From assembly GCA_041396705.1 (NCBI GenBank), contig JAWKYB010000015.1:1-64000 (forward strand): a stretch of DNA of 64,000 bases, in the 5' to 3' direction. The notes beneath the pieces were generated by a model. The model worked only from the letters and a program-made list of their open reading frames with translations, made no database searches and was not told the origin of the DNA. The stretch comes from Alphaproteobacteria bacterium (GTDB lineage Bacteria; Pseudomonadota; Alphaproteobacteria; CALKHQ01). Position numbers and translations under genes: made by a program. Positions 24,700 to 38,863 of the stretch are shown in pieces; within the stretch, counting starts at the first letter, position 1, and every line of letters begins with the position of its first letter.

Positions 24700-26222
24700 A
24701 AATCCGTGCTCAGATCGGCATGGTGCTGAACCTCGACAAGTGCATCGGCTGCCATACCTGCTCGGTCACCTGCAAGAACGTGTGGACCAACCGCGAGGGC
24801 ATGGAATACGCGTGGTTCAACAACGTCGAGACCAAGCCCGGCATCGGCTATCCCAAGGAATGGGAGAACCAGGCGCGCTGGAACGGCGGCTGGGTGCGCA
24901 CCGGCAACGGCCGCATCCGGCCGAAGATGGGCCCGAAATGGCGGATCCTGGCGAAGATCTTCGCCAACCCCGACCTGCCGGAGATCGACGACTACTACGA
25001 GCCGTTCACCTTCGACTACGAGCATCTGCAGAACGCGCCGGAGCTGGAGGCGACGCCGACGGCCCGTCCGCGCTCGCTGATCGACGGCGAGCGCATCGAG
25101 AAGATCAAGTGGGGTCCGAACTGGGAGGAGATCCTCGGCGGCGAGTTCGCCAAGCGGTCGAAAGACGCCAACTTCGAGGGCATCGAGAAGGAAATCTACG
25201 GCCAGTTCGAGAACACCTTCATGATGTACCTGCCCAGGCTGTGCGAGCACTGCCTGAACCCGACCTGCGTCGCCGCCTGCCCGTCCGGGGCGATCTACAA
25301 GCGCGAGGACGACGGCATCGTCCTGATCGACCAGGAGAAATGCCGCGGCTGGCGGATGTGCGTGTCCGGCTGCCCGTACAAAAAAATCTATTACAACTGG
25401 TCGAGCGGGAAGTCGGAGAAGTGCATCTTCTGCTACCCGCGCATCGAGGCCGGGCAGCCGACCGTCTGCTCGGAAACCTGCGTCGGGCGCATCCGTTATC
25501 TCGGCGTGCTGCTCTATGACGCCGACCGCATCGAGGCGGCGGCGTCGGCGGCCGACCCCAAGGACCTGTACCAGGCCCAGCTCGACCTGTTCCTGAACCC
25601 GGACGACCCGGCGGTGATCGCCCAGGCGAGGGCCGACGGCGTACCGGAGGCCTGGCTCGATGCGGCGCGCAGGTCGCCGGTCTACCGGATGGCGATGGAC
25701 TGGAAGGTCGCCTTCCCGCTGCACCCGGAATACCGCACCCTGCCCATGGTCTGGTACGTGCCGCCGCTGTCGCCGATCCAGTCGGCGGCGGAGGCCGGCC
25801 GGATCGGCGTCGACGGCGAGCTGCCCGACGTGCGGTCGCTGCGCATTCCGGTCCGCTACCTCGCCAACCTGCTGACGGCGGGCAAGGAGGAGCCGATCGT
25901 CCGCGGGCTGGAGCGGATGCTGGCGATGCGCGGCTACATGCGCTCGAAGACCATCGACGGCGTGATCGACGAGATCATCGCCGAGCGGGTCGGCCTGACC
26001 CCAGAGGCGATCGAGCGGATGTACCACGTGATGGCCATCGCCAACTACGAGGACCGCTTCGTCATCCCGACCACGCACCGGGAAGTCGGCGAAGACGCCT
26101 ACGACCTGCGCGGCTCCTGCGGTTTCAGCTTCGGCAACGGCTGCTCGGAGGGAACCAGCGCGCCCAGCCTGTTTGGCGGCCGCAAGCGCAAGACGGTGCA
26201 GACCCCGACGGAGGTGTTCTGA
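24696..26222 (+). CDS. narH: respiratory nitrate reductase beta subunit NarH
   Basis: A 508-aa electron-transfer subunit with four Fe-S clusters. Cys groups seen are CIGCHTCSVTCKNVW near the N-terminus, CEHCLNPTCVAACPSGAIY, KCRGWRMCVSGCPYKK (Trp replaces one Cys, the mark of the [3Fe-4S] cluster), and KCIFCYPRIEAGQPTVCSETCVGR. It carries electrons from NarI hemes to NarG. The length matches the family. It overlaps narG by 4 nt and narJ by 1 nt (TGATG), so translation is coupled. Confidence 0.97.
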   Translation: MKIRAQIGMVLNLDKCIGCHTCSVTCKNVWTNREGMEYAWFNNVETKPGIGYPKEWENQARWNGGWVRTGNGRIRPKMGPKWRILAKIFANPDLPEIDDYYEPFTFDYEHLQNAPELEATPTARPRSLIDGERIEKIKWGPNWEEILGGEFAKRSKDANFEGIEKEIYGQFENTFMMYLPRLCEHCLNPTCVAACPSGAIYKREDDGIVLIDQEKCRGWRMCVSGCPYKKIYYNWSSGKSEKCIFCYPRIEAGQPTVCSETCVGRIRYLGVLLYDADRIEAAASAADPKDLYQAQLDLFLNPDDPAVIAQARADGVPEAWLDAARRSPVYRMAMDWKVAFPLHPEYRTLPMVWYVPPLSPIQSAAEAGRIGVDGELPDVRSLRIPVRYLANLLTAGKEEPIVRGLERMLAMRGYMRSKTIDGVIDEIIAERVGLTPEAIERMYHVMAIANYEDRFVIPTTHREVGEDAYDLRGSCGFSFGNGCSEGTSAPSLFGGRKRKTVQTPTEVF

Positions 26223-26926
26223 TGGGACAGGCCTACAAGCTGCTCTCGCTGCTGCTGAGCTATCCGGGCGAGGACCTGGTCGCCGCGGCGCCGGTGCTGC
26301 GCCGCGCGGTGGCCGGCGACTCGGCCATCCCGGCACGGCTGAAGGCCGGGCTGACGGCGCTGGTCGACGACCTCGGGCGCGGCGATCCGTTCGACGCGCA
26401 GGAGCGCTATGTGGCGCTGTTCGACCGCTCGCGCAGCCTGTCGCTGCATCTGTTCGAGCATGTTCACGGCGAAGGCCGCGACCGCGGCCAGGCGATGGTC
26501 GACCTGGCCGAGCTCTATCGCAGCCACGGGCTGGCGATCGAGGCCAGGGAACTGCCGGACTACCTGCCGCTGTTCCTTGAGTTCCTCTCGACCCTGCCGC
26601 CCGGCGAGGCGCGGGCGCTGCTGGCCGAGACCGGCCACGTGCTGGCGGCGCTGTTCCAGCGCCATCGCAAGCGCGGCACCGCCTATGCAGTGGTGTTCGA
26701 GACGCTGTCGGCGCTGGCCGGCGCTTCCGCCGGCCCGACGGACGAACAGGCCACCGCACCCGACGAGGACCCCGACGACCTCGGCGCGCTCGACCGCGCC
26801 TGGGAGGAGGAAGCGGTCACGTTCGGCCCCGGCGCAGCCGGGTCGGCGGCGCCCGACGGCGCGTGCCCCGCGGCACGCGCGGTGCTGGCGCGCATGGACG
26901 CGGCGCCGCACGGCGATGCGGCCTGA
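26222..26926 (+). CDS. narJ: nitrate reductase molybdenum cofactor assembly chaperone NarJ
   Basis: A 234-aa TorD/DmsD-family chaperone that binds the NarG N-terminus and times cofactor insertion before membrane docking. Typical NarJ segments are YKLLSLLLSYPGEDLV, YVALFDRSRSLSLHLFEHVHGEGRDRGQAMVDL and ELPDYLPLFLEFLSTLP. The C-terminal ~50 residues are acidic and Ala/Pro rich (TAPDEDPDDLGALDRAWEEEAV), a common NarJ tail. Start ATG 26222 overlaps the narH stop. Confidence 0.95.
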   Translation: MGQAYKLLSLLLSYPGEDLVAAAPVLRRAVAGDSAIPARLKAGLTALVDDLGRGDPFDAQERYVALFDRSRSLSLHLFEHVHGEGRDRGQAMVDLAELYRSHGLAIEARELPDYLPLFLEFLSTLPPGEARALLAETGHVLAALFQRHRKRGTAYAVVFETLSALAGASAGPTDEQATAPDEDPDDLGALDRAWEEEAVTFGPGAAGSAAPDGACPAARAVLARMDAAPHGDAA

Positions 26927-26938
26927 GGAGACGGAACG

Positions 26939-27652
26939 ATGGGTGAGTTCTTTCAAACGCTGATCTTCGGCATCTATCCCTATGTGGCGCTGGCCGTGCT
27001 CGCGATCGGCTCGATCATCCGCTACGACCGCGAGCCCTACACGTGGCGGTCCGGCTCCAGCCAACTGCTGCGGCGACGCCAGCTCGTCATCGGCTCTGTG
27101 CTGTTCCACGTCGGCGTGCTGGTCGTGTTCTTCGGCCATCTGATCGGCCTGTTGACCCCGATCGAGGTGTTCGACTGGCTCGGCATCGGCCACGGCCTCA
27201 AGCAGGTGGCCGCGATCGCCGTCGGCGGCGTGGCCGGCGTGCTCGCATTGGTCGGCGCGACCATGCTGGCGCACCGGCGCCTGTTCGACAGCCGGATCCG
27301 GCGCACCTCCGGCTTCGCCGACAGCGCGATCATCCTGATCCTGTGGGTCCAGCTGGTGCTGGGCCTGTTGACGATCCCGTTCTCGCTCGGGCACCTGGAC
27401 GGCGCGGAGATGGTGAAGTTCATGTCCTGGGCGCGCGGCATCTACACCTTCGACCTGGATGCGGCCGGCTACATCGCCGACGTCAGCCCGGTGTTCAAGC
27501 TGCACCTGTTCCTCGGCCTGACCATCTTCCTGCTGTTCCCGTTCACCCGCCTGGTCCACATGCTCAGCGTGCCGCTGCGCTACATCTGGCGGCCGGGCTA
27601 CCAGGTGGTGCGGGCGCGGCGTCAGGTCCGGCGGCTGCCGGCGGCGGAGTGA
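26939..27652 (+). CDS. narI: respiratory nitrate reductase gamma subunit NarI
   Basis: A 237-aa integral membrane cytochrome b with five predicted helices. It takes electrons from quinol at the periplasmic side and holds two b hemes. Heme-ligand helices include VIGSVLFHVGVLVVFFGHLIGL and LHLFLGLTIFLLFPFTRLVHMLSVP, whose His residues match the E. coli ligands. The N-terminal FQTLIFGIYPYVALAVLAIGSIIRYD is typical. GAGGAGACGG precedes the ATG at 26939. It is followed after 5 nt by a PpiC-type gene. Confidence 0.96.
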   Translation: MGEFFQTLIFGIYPYVALAVLAIGSIIRYDREPYTWRSGSSQLLRRRQLVIGSVLFHVGVLVVFFGHLIGLLTPIEVFDWLGIGHGLKQVAAIAVGGVAGVLALVGATMLAHRRLFDSRIRRTSGFADSAIILILWVQLVLGLLTIPFSLGHLDGAEMVKFMSWARGIYTFDLDAAGYIADVSPVFKLHLFLGLTIFLLFPFTRLVHMLSVPLRYIWRPGYQVVRARRQVRRLPAAE

Positions 27653-27657
27653 CGGCG

Positions 27658-28452
27658 ATGGACAGCGTGTCTGTGAACGGCGTTGCCATTCCCGAGGCCG
27701 CCATCCTGGCCGAGGCACAGAACCACCCGGCCGCCGACGCCGCAGCGGCGCTGGCCGAGGCGCGCGAGGCGCTGGTGGTGCGCGAGCTGCTGCACCAGGA
27801 GGCGATGCGCCGCGGTCTGGCGCCGCAGCCGCGCACCGGCGATCCGCGGCGGCGCGAGGCCGACGACGAAACCGCCATCCGCAGCTTGATCGAGGACGAG
27901 ATCAGCGTGCCGGAAGCGGACGAGGCGACCTGCCGGCGCTACTACGACAACAACCGATCCCGCTTCCGCAGCCCCGACCTGTACGAGGCCGCGCACATCC
28001 TGTACGCGGCACAGCCCGACGACCGGGCGGCCTATGCCGCGGCAGAGTTGAGGGCGCGCGCGGCACTGGCACGGCTGTCGGCCGATCCAGGCGCCTTCGC
28101 GGCCTTGGCCCAGGCGGAGTCGGCCTGTCCGTCGGGGCGCGACGGCGGCCGCCTCGGCCAGGTCGCGCGCGGCGACACGGTGCCGGAGGTCGAGACCTTC
28201 CTCGCCGCGCTGTCCGAGGGCCAGCTGTGCCCGGTGCCGGTGAAGAGCCGGTACGGCGTCCATGTGCTGCGGCTTGACCGCAAGCTGCCCGGCAGGGACC
28301 TGCCGTTCGAGGCCGTGCACCGCCGGATCGCCGAACGGCTGCAGGAGGCAAGCTGGCGCCGGGCGGTTGCGCAGTACGTCCGCGTGCTTGCCGGTCGGGC
28401 CAGAATCGACGGCATTGCGATCGACAGCGCGAGCTCGCCCCTGGTGCAATGA
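27658..28452 (+). CDS. PpiC-type peptidyl-prolyl isomerase of the nar operon (NifM-like)
   Basis: A 264-aa parvulin-family protein. Residues ~1-120 form a helical SurA/NifM-like chaperone region (RRYYDNNRSRFRSPDLYEAAHILY), then a parvulin core (ACPSGRDGGRLGQVARGDTVPEVETFLAALSEGQLCPVPVKSRYGVHVLRLDRK). No signal peptide is present, so it acts in the cytoplasm. In Pseudomonas aeruginosa a PpiC-type gene also follows narI, so a role in folding or maturing the nitrate reductase is likely by context. It starts 5 nt after narI and its stop overlaps the hemerythrin gene start by 4 nt. Confidence 0.87.
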   Translation: MDSVSVNGVAIPEAAILAEAQNHPAADAAAALAEAREALVVRELLHQEAMRRGLAPQPRTGDPRRREADDETAIRSLIEDEISVPEADEATCRRYYDNNRSRFRSPDLYEAAHILYAAQPDDRAAYAAAELRARAALARLSADPGAFAALAQAESACPSGRDGGRLGQVARGDTVPEVETFLAALSEGQLCPVPVKSRYGVHVLRLDRKLPGRDLPFEAVHRRIAERLQEASWRRAVAQYVRVLAGRARIDGIAIDSASSPLVQ

Positions 28453-29111
28453 TGGCCGCGCTCGATCGGCGTGCTGCTGCCTCGATGCCGGACATTGGCG
28501 GCATCGCGCCGATGCGCCCGGCCGATCTGGCCGATCCGCTGGATTTCATCCTCGGCGACCACTACCGCCAACGCGCCCTGTGTGGCCAGATCGAGCGTTT
28601 CGCAGCGACACCGGTCCTGGACCGCGCGCTGGGGCTGGACATCGTCGCGTTCCTCAGCGGCGACATGGCCATCCACGTCATCGACGAGGAACAGGACCTG
28701 TTTCCGCTGCTGCGCCGCAGCTGTGCGCCGGAGGACGAAATCGAGCGGGTGCTTGCCGCGTTGAGCCGCGAGCACGGCGACGACGAACGCACGGCGCAAG
28801 GCGTGTGCGACGCCATCGTTCGGCTGCTCGGGCAAGACAGCGACACCATCGAGCCGGCGCTGCGCGAGCCCCTCGTCGCGTTCGCCCGGCGCCAGAGACG
28901 TCACCTGATGGTGGAAAACAGCATCGTGCTGCCGCTGGCCCGTGCCCGGCTGTCGGCCGCCGACCGGGCCAACCTCGCCCGCCGCATGGCGTCCCGACGC
29001 GGCTGGACACCGCCACGCGGCCGCGACGCGCCCGCCGCCCCGCCGCCTGCCGGCACCGAAGCGGCCGCATCGTTCACTCCGTCCTTGCGGCGCGCGCCGG
29101 ACCGCTATTGA
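28449..29111 (+). CDS. hemerythrin domain-containing protein
   Basis: A 220-aa protein with a four-helix hemerythrin-like core at residues ~25-165. The candidate di-iron ligands are His in ILGDHYRQR, the H-x3-E pair in MAIHVIDEEQDLFPLLRR, His in LSREHGDDE, and HLMVENSIVLPLA near the end. The C-terminal 40 residues are Pro/Ala rich and probably disordered. Hemerythrin proteins bind O2 or NO, or store iron; linked to nar genes, NO or O2 handling during nitrate respiration is a reasonable inference. It overlaps the PpiC gene by 4 nt, so belongs to the same operon. Confidence 0.85.
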   Translation: MMAALDRRAAASMPDIGGIAPMRPADLADPLDFILGDHYRQRALCGQIERFAATPVLDRALGLDIVAFLSGDMAIHVIDEEQDLFPLLRRSCAPEDEIERVLAALSREHGDDERTAQGVCDAIVRLLGQDSDTIEPALREPLVAFARRQRRHLMVENSIVLPLARARLSAADRANLARRMASRRGWTPPRGRDAPAAPPPAGTEAAASFTPSLRRAPDRY

Positions 29112-29142
29112 ATCGGTCCCAGCCAGGATCGGGAGGGACGAG

Positions 29143-31488
29143 ATGGTACAATTCGGCGTCGGGCAATCCGTGGTGCGCAAGGAGGACCAGCGCCTCCTGA
29201 CCGGAGCTGGCCGCTATATCGACGACATCAACCTGCCGAACCAGGCGCATGCGGTGTTCGTGCGCTCGCCGCACGCAAATGCGCGGATCGGCGGCATCGA
29301 CACCAGTGCCGCCGCGGCGGCGGCGGGCGTGATCGCGGTGCTGACGGCAGCAGACGCGGAAGCCGACGGCGTGCCGCCGATCCCCTGCATGGCCGAGATT
29401 GCGGTCAAGGAGGGCACCACCCAGAAGATGCCACCGCGCCCGGTGCTGGAGGGGCGTCAGACACGCAACGCCGGCGTCGCCGTCGCCATGGTGGTGGCCG
29501 AAACCGCGGCACAGGCGCGCGACGCGGCCGAGCTGGTGGAGGTCGACTGGGAGCCGCAGCCGGCGGTGACCGATATGCACGATGCGATGAAGCCTGGCGC
29601 ACCCGCCTTGTGGCCGGACGATGCGCCGGACAACGTCGCCTTCGTCTGGGTCGACGGCGACCGCGGCGCGACCGAGGCCGCGTTCGGCCGCGCCGACCGT
29701 GTGGTCACGCTCGAGCTTGTCAACAACCGGCTGGTCGCCAACTCGATGGAGCCGCGCGGCTCGATCGGCCAGTACGACGCCGCCGACGGCACCTGGACCC
29801 TCTACAACACCTCGCAGGGCGCCCATCTGAACAAGGACATGCTGATGGCGTGCCTGCTGCGCGACGTCGAGCCCGACAAGGTGCGCGTGTTGTGCCCCGA
29901 TGTCGGCGGCGGCTTCGGCATGAAGGCGTTTCTCTATCCGGAAACGGTGGCCGTGCTGTGGGCGGCAAAGCGGGTCGGCCGGCCGGTGAAGTGGGTCAAC
30001 GACCGCTCCGAATCCTTCCTGTCGGACTGCCATTCGCGCGACCACATCACCACCGTTTCGGCGGCACTGGACAAGGACTGCAAGGTGATCGGGCTGAAGG
30101 CGGAGACGCTGGCCAACATGGGCGGCTATCTCGGCAATTTCGGGCCCTACATCCCGACCGTCGCCGGCAAGGGCATGCACATCGGCGCCTACGACATTCC
30201 GGCGGCCTATGTCGAGGTCACCGGCGTATTCACCCACACGGTCTCGACCGACGCCTATCGCGGCGCCGGCCGGCCGGAGGCGGCCTACATGATCGAGCGG
30301 CTGATGGACAAGGTCGGCCGCGAGACCGGGCTCGGCCCGATCGAGATCAGGCGTCGCAATTTGGTGAAGGCGGCGCAGATGCCCTATTCCTCGGTGCTGG
30401 GCCTGACCTACGACAGCGGCGATTTCCAACGGAACCTCGACGACGCCGTCGCCGATTCCGACTGGGACGGCTACGACGCGCGCAGGGCCGACTCCGCCCG
30501 GCGCGGCAAGCTGCGCGGCCGCGGGCTGGCCTACTACATCGAGGTCTGCGGCGGTGCGCCCAACGTGCCGGCGCTGCTGCGCTTCGAGGCGGACGACAGC
30601 GTCACCGCGATCATCACCACCCAGTCGAACGGCCAGGGCCATGAGACCGCCTACTCGCAGATCATCGCCGAGCGCCTGGGCGTACCCTACGAGAAGGTGA
30701 ACATCAGGCAGGGCGATACCGCGTGGATGAAGACCGGCAGCTTCACCGGCGGCTCGCGCTCGGTGCCGGTCGGCGGCGCGGCGGCCCAGATCGCGGCGGA
30801 CGAGATCATCGAGAAGGGCAAGGCGATCGCGGCCGACCTGCTGGAGGCGGCGCCGGCCGACATCGAGTTCCACGAGGGCCGCTACGCCATCGCCGGCACC
30901 GACAGGTCGACCGACATCTTCGCGGTGTCGAAGGCCTGGCGGGAACGGCACAGCGGGCCGGACAGCCTGCTCAGCGCCTATGCCGACTTCGCGCCGGAGG
31001 CGGCGACCTTCCCCAACGGATGCCATATCGTCGAGGTCGAGGTCGACCCGGACAGCGGCCAGGTCGAGATCGTGCGCTATACCATCGTCGACGACTTCGG
31101 CAAGGTCATCAATCCGAAGCTGCTGACCGGCCAGGTGCATGGCGGCGTCGGCCAGGGCGTCGGCCAGGCGCTGTACGAGGGCACCGTCTACGACGCCGAC
31201 GGCCAGCTGGTGACCGGCTCGTTCATGGACTACGGCATGCCGCGGGCCGACTATTCGCCGATGATCAAGTTCCGCTGGAACGAGATCCCGTGCACCACCA
31301 ATCCGCTCGGCATCAAGGGCTGCGGCGAGGCCGGGACCATCGGCGCGCCGCCGGCGGTGATCAACGCCGTGTTCGACGCCGTCGCCGACCGGGGCGTCGA
31401 CCGCATCGAGATGCCGGCAACCCCGCTGTCGGTTTGGCAGGCGCTACAGTCGGCCAGGATGCGCCCGGCGGCGGGGCTTTGTCGGTGA
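29143..31488 (+). CDS. xanthine dehydrogenase/CO dehydrogenase-family molybdopterin subunit
   Basis: A 781-aa large subunit of the molybdenum hydroxylase family (CoxL/XdhB-like). The N-terminal domain begins VGQSVVRKEDQRLLTGAGRYIDDINLPNQAHAVFVRSPHANARI. Cofactor-binding segments include PDVGGGFGMKAFLYPE, DAYRGAGRPEAAYMIERLMD and the C-terminal GCGEAGTIGAPPAVINAV. The AYRCSFR loop of form I CO dehydrogenases is absent (AYRGAGR instead), so it is a form II-like or other hydroxylase. The partner FAD and 2Fe-2S subunits are not in this window, which is unusual. GGGAGGG precedes ATG 29143, 32 nt after the hemerythrin gene, so it may be co-transcribed with the nar operon or have its own promoter. 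Confidence 0.88.
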   Translation: MVQFGVGQSVVRKEDQRLLTGAGRYIDDINLPNQAHAVFVRSPHANARIGGIDTSAAAAAAGVIAVLTAADAEADGVPPIPCMAEIAVKEGTTQKMPPRPVLEGRQTRNAGVAVAMVVAETAAQARDAAELVEVDWEPQPAVTDMHDAMKPGAPALWPDDAPDNVAFVWVDGDRGATEAAFGRADRVVTLELVNNRLVANSMEPRGSIGQYDAADGTWTLYNTSQGAHLNKDMLMACLLRDVEPDKVRVLCPDVGGGFGMKAFLYPETVAVLWAAKRVGRPVKWVNDRSESFLSDCHSRDHITTVSAALDKDCKVIGLKAETLANMGGYLGNFGPYIPTVAGKGMHIGAYDIPAAYVEVTGVFTHTVSTDAYRGAGRPEAAYMIERLMDKVGRETGLGPIEIRRRNLVKAAQMPYSSVLGLTYDSGDFQRNLDDAVADSDWDGYDARRADSARRGKLRGRGLAYYIEVCGGAPNVPALLRFEADDSVTAIITTQSNGQGHETAYSQIIAERLGVPYEKVNIRQGDTAWMKTGSFTGGSRSVPVGGAAAQIAADEIIEKGKAIAADLLEAAPADIEFHEGRYAIAGTDRSTDIFAVSKAWRERHSGPDSLLSAYADFAPEAATFPNGCHIVEVEVDPDSGQVEIVRYTIVDDFGKVINPKLLTGQVHGGVGQGVGQALYEGTVYDADGQLVTGSFMDYGMPRADYSPMIKFRWNEIPCTTNPLGIKGCGEAGTIGAPPAVINAVFDAVADRGVDRIEMPATPLSVWQALQSARMRPAAGLCR

Positions 31489-31565
31489 ATTTTTGGTGCA
31501 TCGACCTGATGGCACTGAATGGGAGTGGGCGGAAATCTGCGGGATTTGTTGGCAGCAATTCGGAA

Positions 31566-31600
31566 CAAAAAAAATGGGCCGGTCGGAGACTAACCCATTG
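31566..31600 (-). terminator. Rho-independent terminator of tRNA-Lys
   Basis: On the minus strand AATGGG pairs with CCCATT across a 15-nt loop (31573-31599) and is followed by an eight-base T run (31574-31567). It lies 8 nt downstream of the CCA end of the tRNA-Lys gene, a typical tRNA terminator placement. Confidence 0.75.
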
Positions 31601-31607
31601 ATTTTAT

Positions 31608-31683
31608 TGGTGAGCCCGGCCGGATTCGAACCGGCGACCGTCAGATTAAAAGTCTGCTGCTCTACCGACTGAGCTACGGGCTC
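31608..31683 (-). tRNA. tRNA-Lys (anticodon TTT)
   Basis: A 76-nt cloverleaf including encoded CCA. The acceptor arms GAGCCCG and CGGGCTC pair and the discriminator is A. The D-arm is GCTCAGTCGGTAGAGC, the anticodon loop CTTTTAA with anticodon TTT (plus-strand 31648-31650), and the T-arm GCCGGTTCGAATCCGGC. It sits between coaD and the molybdenum hydroxylase gene and ends in its own terminator. Confidence 0.98.
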
Positions 31684-31731
31684 CCGGGGATCGGAAGGCG
31701 AGGAAGCTACTAGGGAAGGTGCCGGGCCGCG

Positions 31732-32290
31732 TCAAGCCGAACGGATGGCGATGCGGCCGGCAGCGCCCGCTTCGGCGTCTTCGTCGGCGCCGCTGTCCTT
31801 GCCGAAGGCGTTGTTCAGGCGCCGGGCGACGCGCGGCGAGACGAAGTGCGAGACGTCGCCGCCGAGCCGGCCGATCTCCTTGACGAAGCGCGAGGCGATG
31901 AACTGGTGCGTCTCCGACGCGGTCAGGAAGACGGTCTCGACCTCGCCGTTCAGCTTCTGGTTCATCGACGCCATCTGGAACTCGTACTCGAAGTCGGAGA
32001 CGGCGCGCAGCCCGCGGATGATGACCGAACCGCCGCACTGGGTGACGAAATCCATCAGCAGGTTGTCGAAGGCGCGCACCTCGATCCGCGCCGCCTCGTC
32101 GGCCGGCAGGGTCGCCACCTCGGCGCGGACCATGTCGACGCGCTCGTCCAGCCCGAACATCGGGCCCTTGTCGCGGTTCTGCGCCACGCCGACCACCAGC
32201 CGGTCGACCACCCGCAGCGACCGCTCGATCAGGTCGAAATGGCCGGTGGTGATCGGGTCGAAGGTCCCCGGATAGACCCCGATCCGCGGC

Positions 32291-32301
<11 letters not shown>
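31732..32301 (-). CDS. coaD: phosphopantetheine adenylyltransferase CoaD
   Basis: A 189-aa enzyme of coenzyme A synthesis (4'-phosphopantetheine + ATP to dephospho-CoA). Class I nucleotidyltransferase motif YPGTFDPITTGHFDLIERS is at residues ~8-26; VIIRGLRAVSDFEYEFQMASMN is at ~85-110. The usual ISSS/TxVKE segment appears here as FIASRFVKEIGRLGGDVSHFVSP. The C-terminal ~25 residues are an acidic Ala-rich extension (KDSGADEDAEAGAAG). ATG 32301 is chosen; it overlaps the gyrA stop by 11 nt, so it is translationally coupled to gyrA. Confidence 0.95.
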
Positions 32302-35008
<2,707 letters not shown>

Positions 35009-35234
35009 GAGATCGCTCTAATGGTCGTGGTCGGACACACCCGCCAGGCCGGCGCGGGACGCCGCGGGCAGCGGACCGGAGGGCCGGCGGCGCCGCGCCG
35101 TGGCACGCGCGATCCCTGCCGAATAGCCGTCAAATCCTTGCATTGCTGCGACGCACACTAGCAGTCCCCGCACGTGCGAACAACGGTGATGCACACGGCT
35201 TGTGCAGCGCAGGGAGCGGGCCGGGCGGCGCGCT

Positions 35235-35747
35235 TCAGAACGGGATGTCGTCGTCGAGGTCGCCGGGCCCGCCACCGCCGCCTCGGCCGCCGCCGGACGA
35301 CTGGCCGCCGCCATAGCCGCCGCCGTAGTCGCCGCCATAGCCGCCGTCGCCGGCGCCGCCGTAGTCGCCACCGCCACCGCCACCGCCGCCCTCGCCGCGG
35401 CCGTCGAGCATCGTCAGCTCACCGCGGAAGCGCTGCAGCACCACCTCGGTGGAATAGCGGTCCTGGCCGGACTGGTCCTGCCACTTGCGGGTCTGCAGCG
35501 CGCCTTCGACGTAGACCTTCGCACCCTTGCGCAGGAACTTCTCGGCGACTTCGACCAGGCGCTCGTTGAAGATCACCACGCGGTGCCACTCGGTCCGCTC
35601 CTGCATCTCGCCGGAATTGCGGTCGCGCCAGCGTTCCGATGTGGCGACGCTGAGGTTGCAGACCTTGCCGCCGTTCTGCAGGCTGCGGATCTCCGGATCG
35701 CGCCCCAGATTGCCGATCAGGATCACCTTGTTGACGCTGCCCGCCAT
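35235..35747 (-). CDS. ssb: single-stranded DNA-binding protein
   Basis: A 170-aa SSB. The OB-fold covers residues 1-110 (SVNKVILIGNLGRDPEIRSLQNGGKVCNLSVATSERW, TEWHRVVIFNERLVEVAEKFLRKGAKVYVEG). A glycine-rich linker of ~50 residues follows and the chain ends with the acidic tip DLDDDIPF, which docks partner repair proteins. The ATG at 35747 (MAGSVNK) is chosen over the earlier in-frame ATGs at 35792/35789 because it matches family N-termini and has AGAAGG upstream. It is divergent from uvrA, a common bacterial pairing; no LexA-type repeat was seen between them. Confidence 0.96.
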   Translation of the reverse strand: MAGSVNKVILIGNLGRDPEIRSLQNGGKVCNLSVATSERWRDRNSGEMQERTEWHRVVIFNERLVEVAEKFLRKGAKVYVEGALQTRKWQDQSGQDRYSTEVVLQRFRGELTMLDGRGEGGGGGGGGDYGGAGDGGYGGDYGGGYGGGQSSGGGRGGGGGPGDLDDDIPF

Positions 35748-35944
35748 GCCTTCTGCCCCCGATTCTGTTATCGCCGCACGGTAGGGCATCACGGTCGGGC
35801 AGGCAAACCCGCCGGCCGGTCGCCGCCGGCGGTGCGAACGGCGCGCACGGCGGTCCGAACGTCTGCTGCCAAACCCTGTCAGCAGCCCCAGTGCGCCGCC
35901 AACCCTCGCTTTGCCACCGCCCTGTCGCGTGCTACATCGTCGCC

Positions 35945-38830
<2,886 letters not shown>

Positions 38831-38863
38831 GCGGGCGCCAAAGGCATCTGGCGGCGCCTCCGG

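Noticed and set aside
35748..35944. LexA box between ssb and uvrA
   Set aside because: GAAC half-sites occur at about 35836 and 35857, but the spacing is far from the 7 nt of the alphaproteobacterial GAAC-N7-GAAC element.
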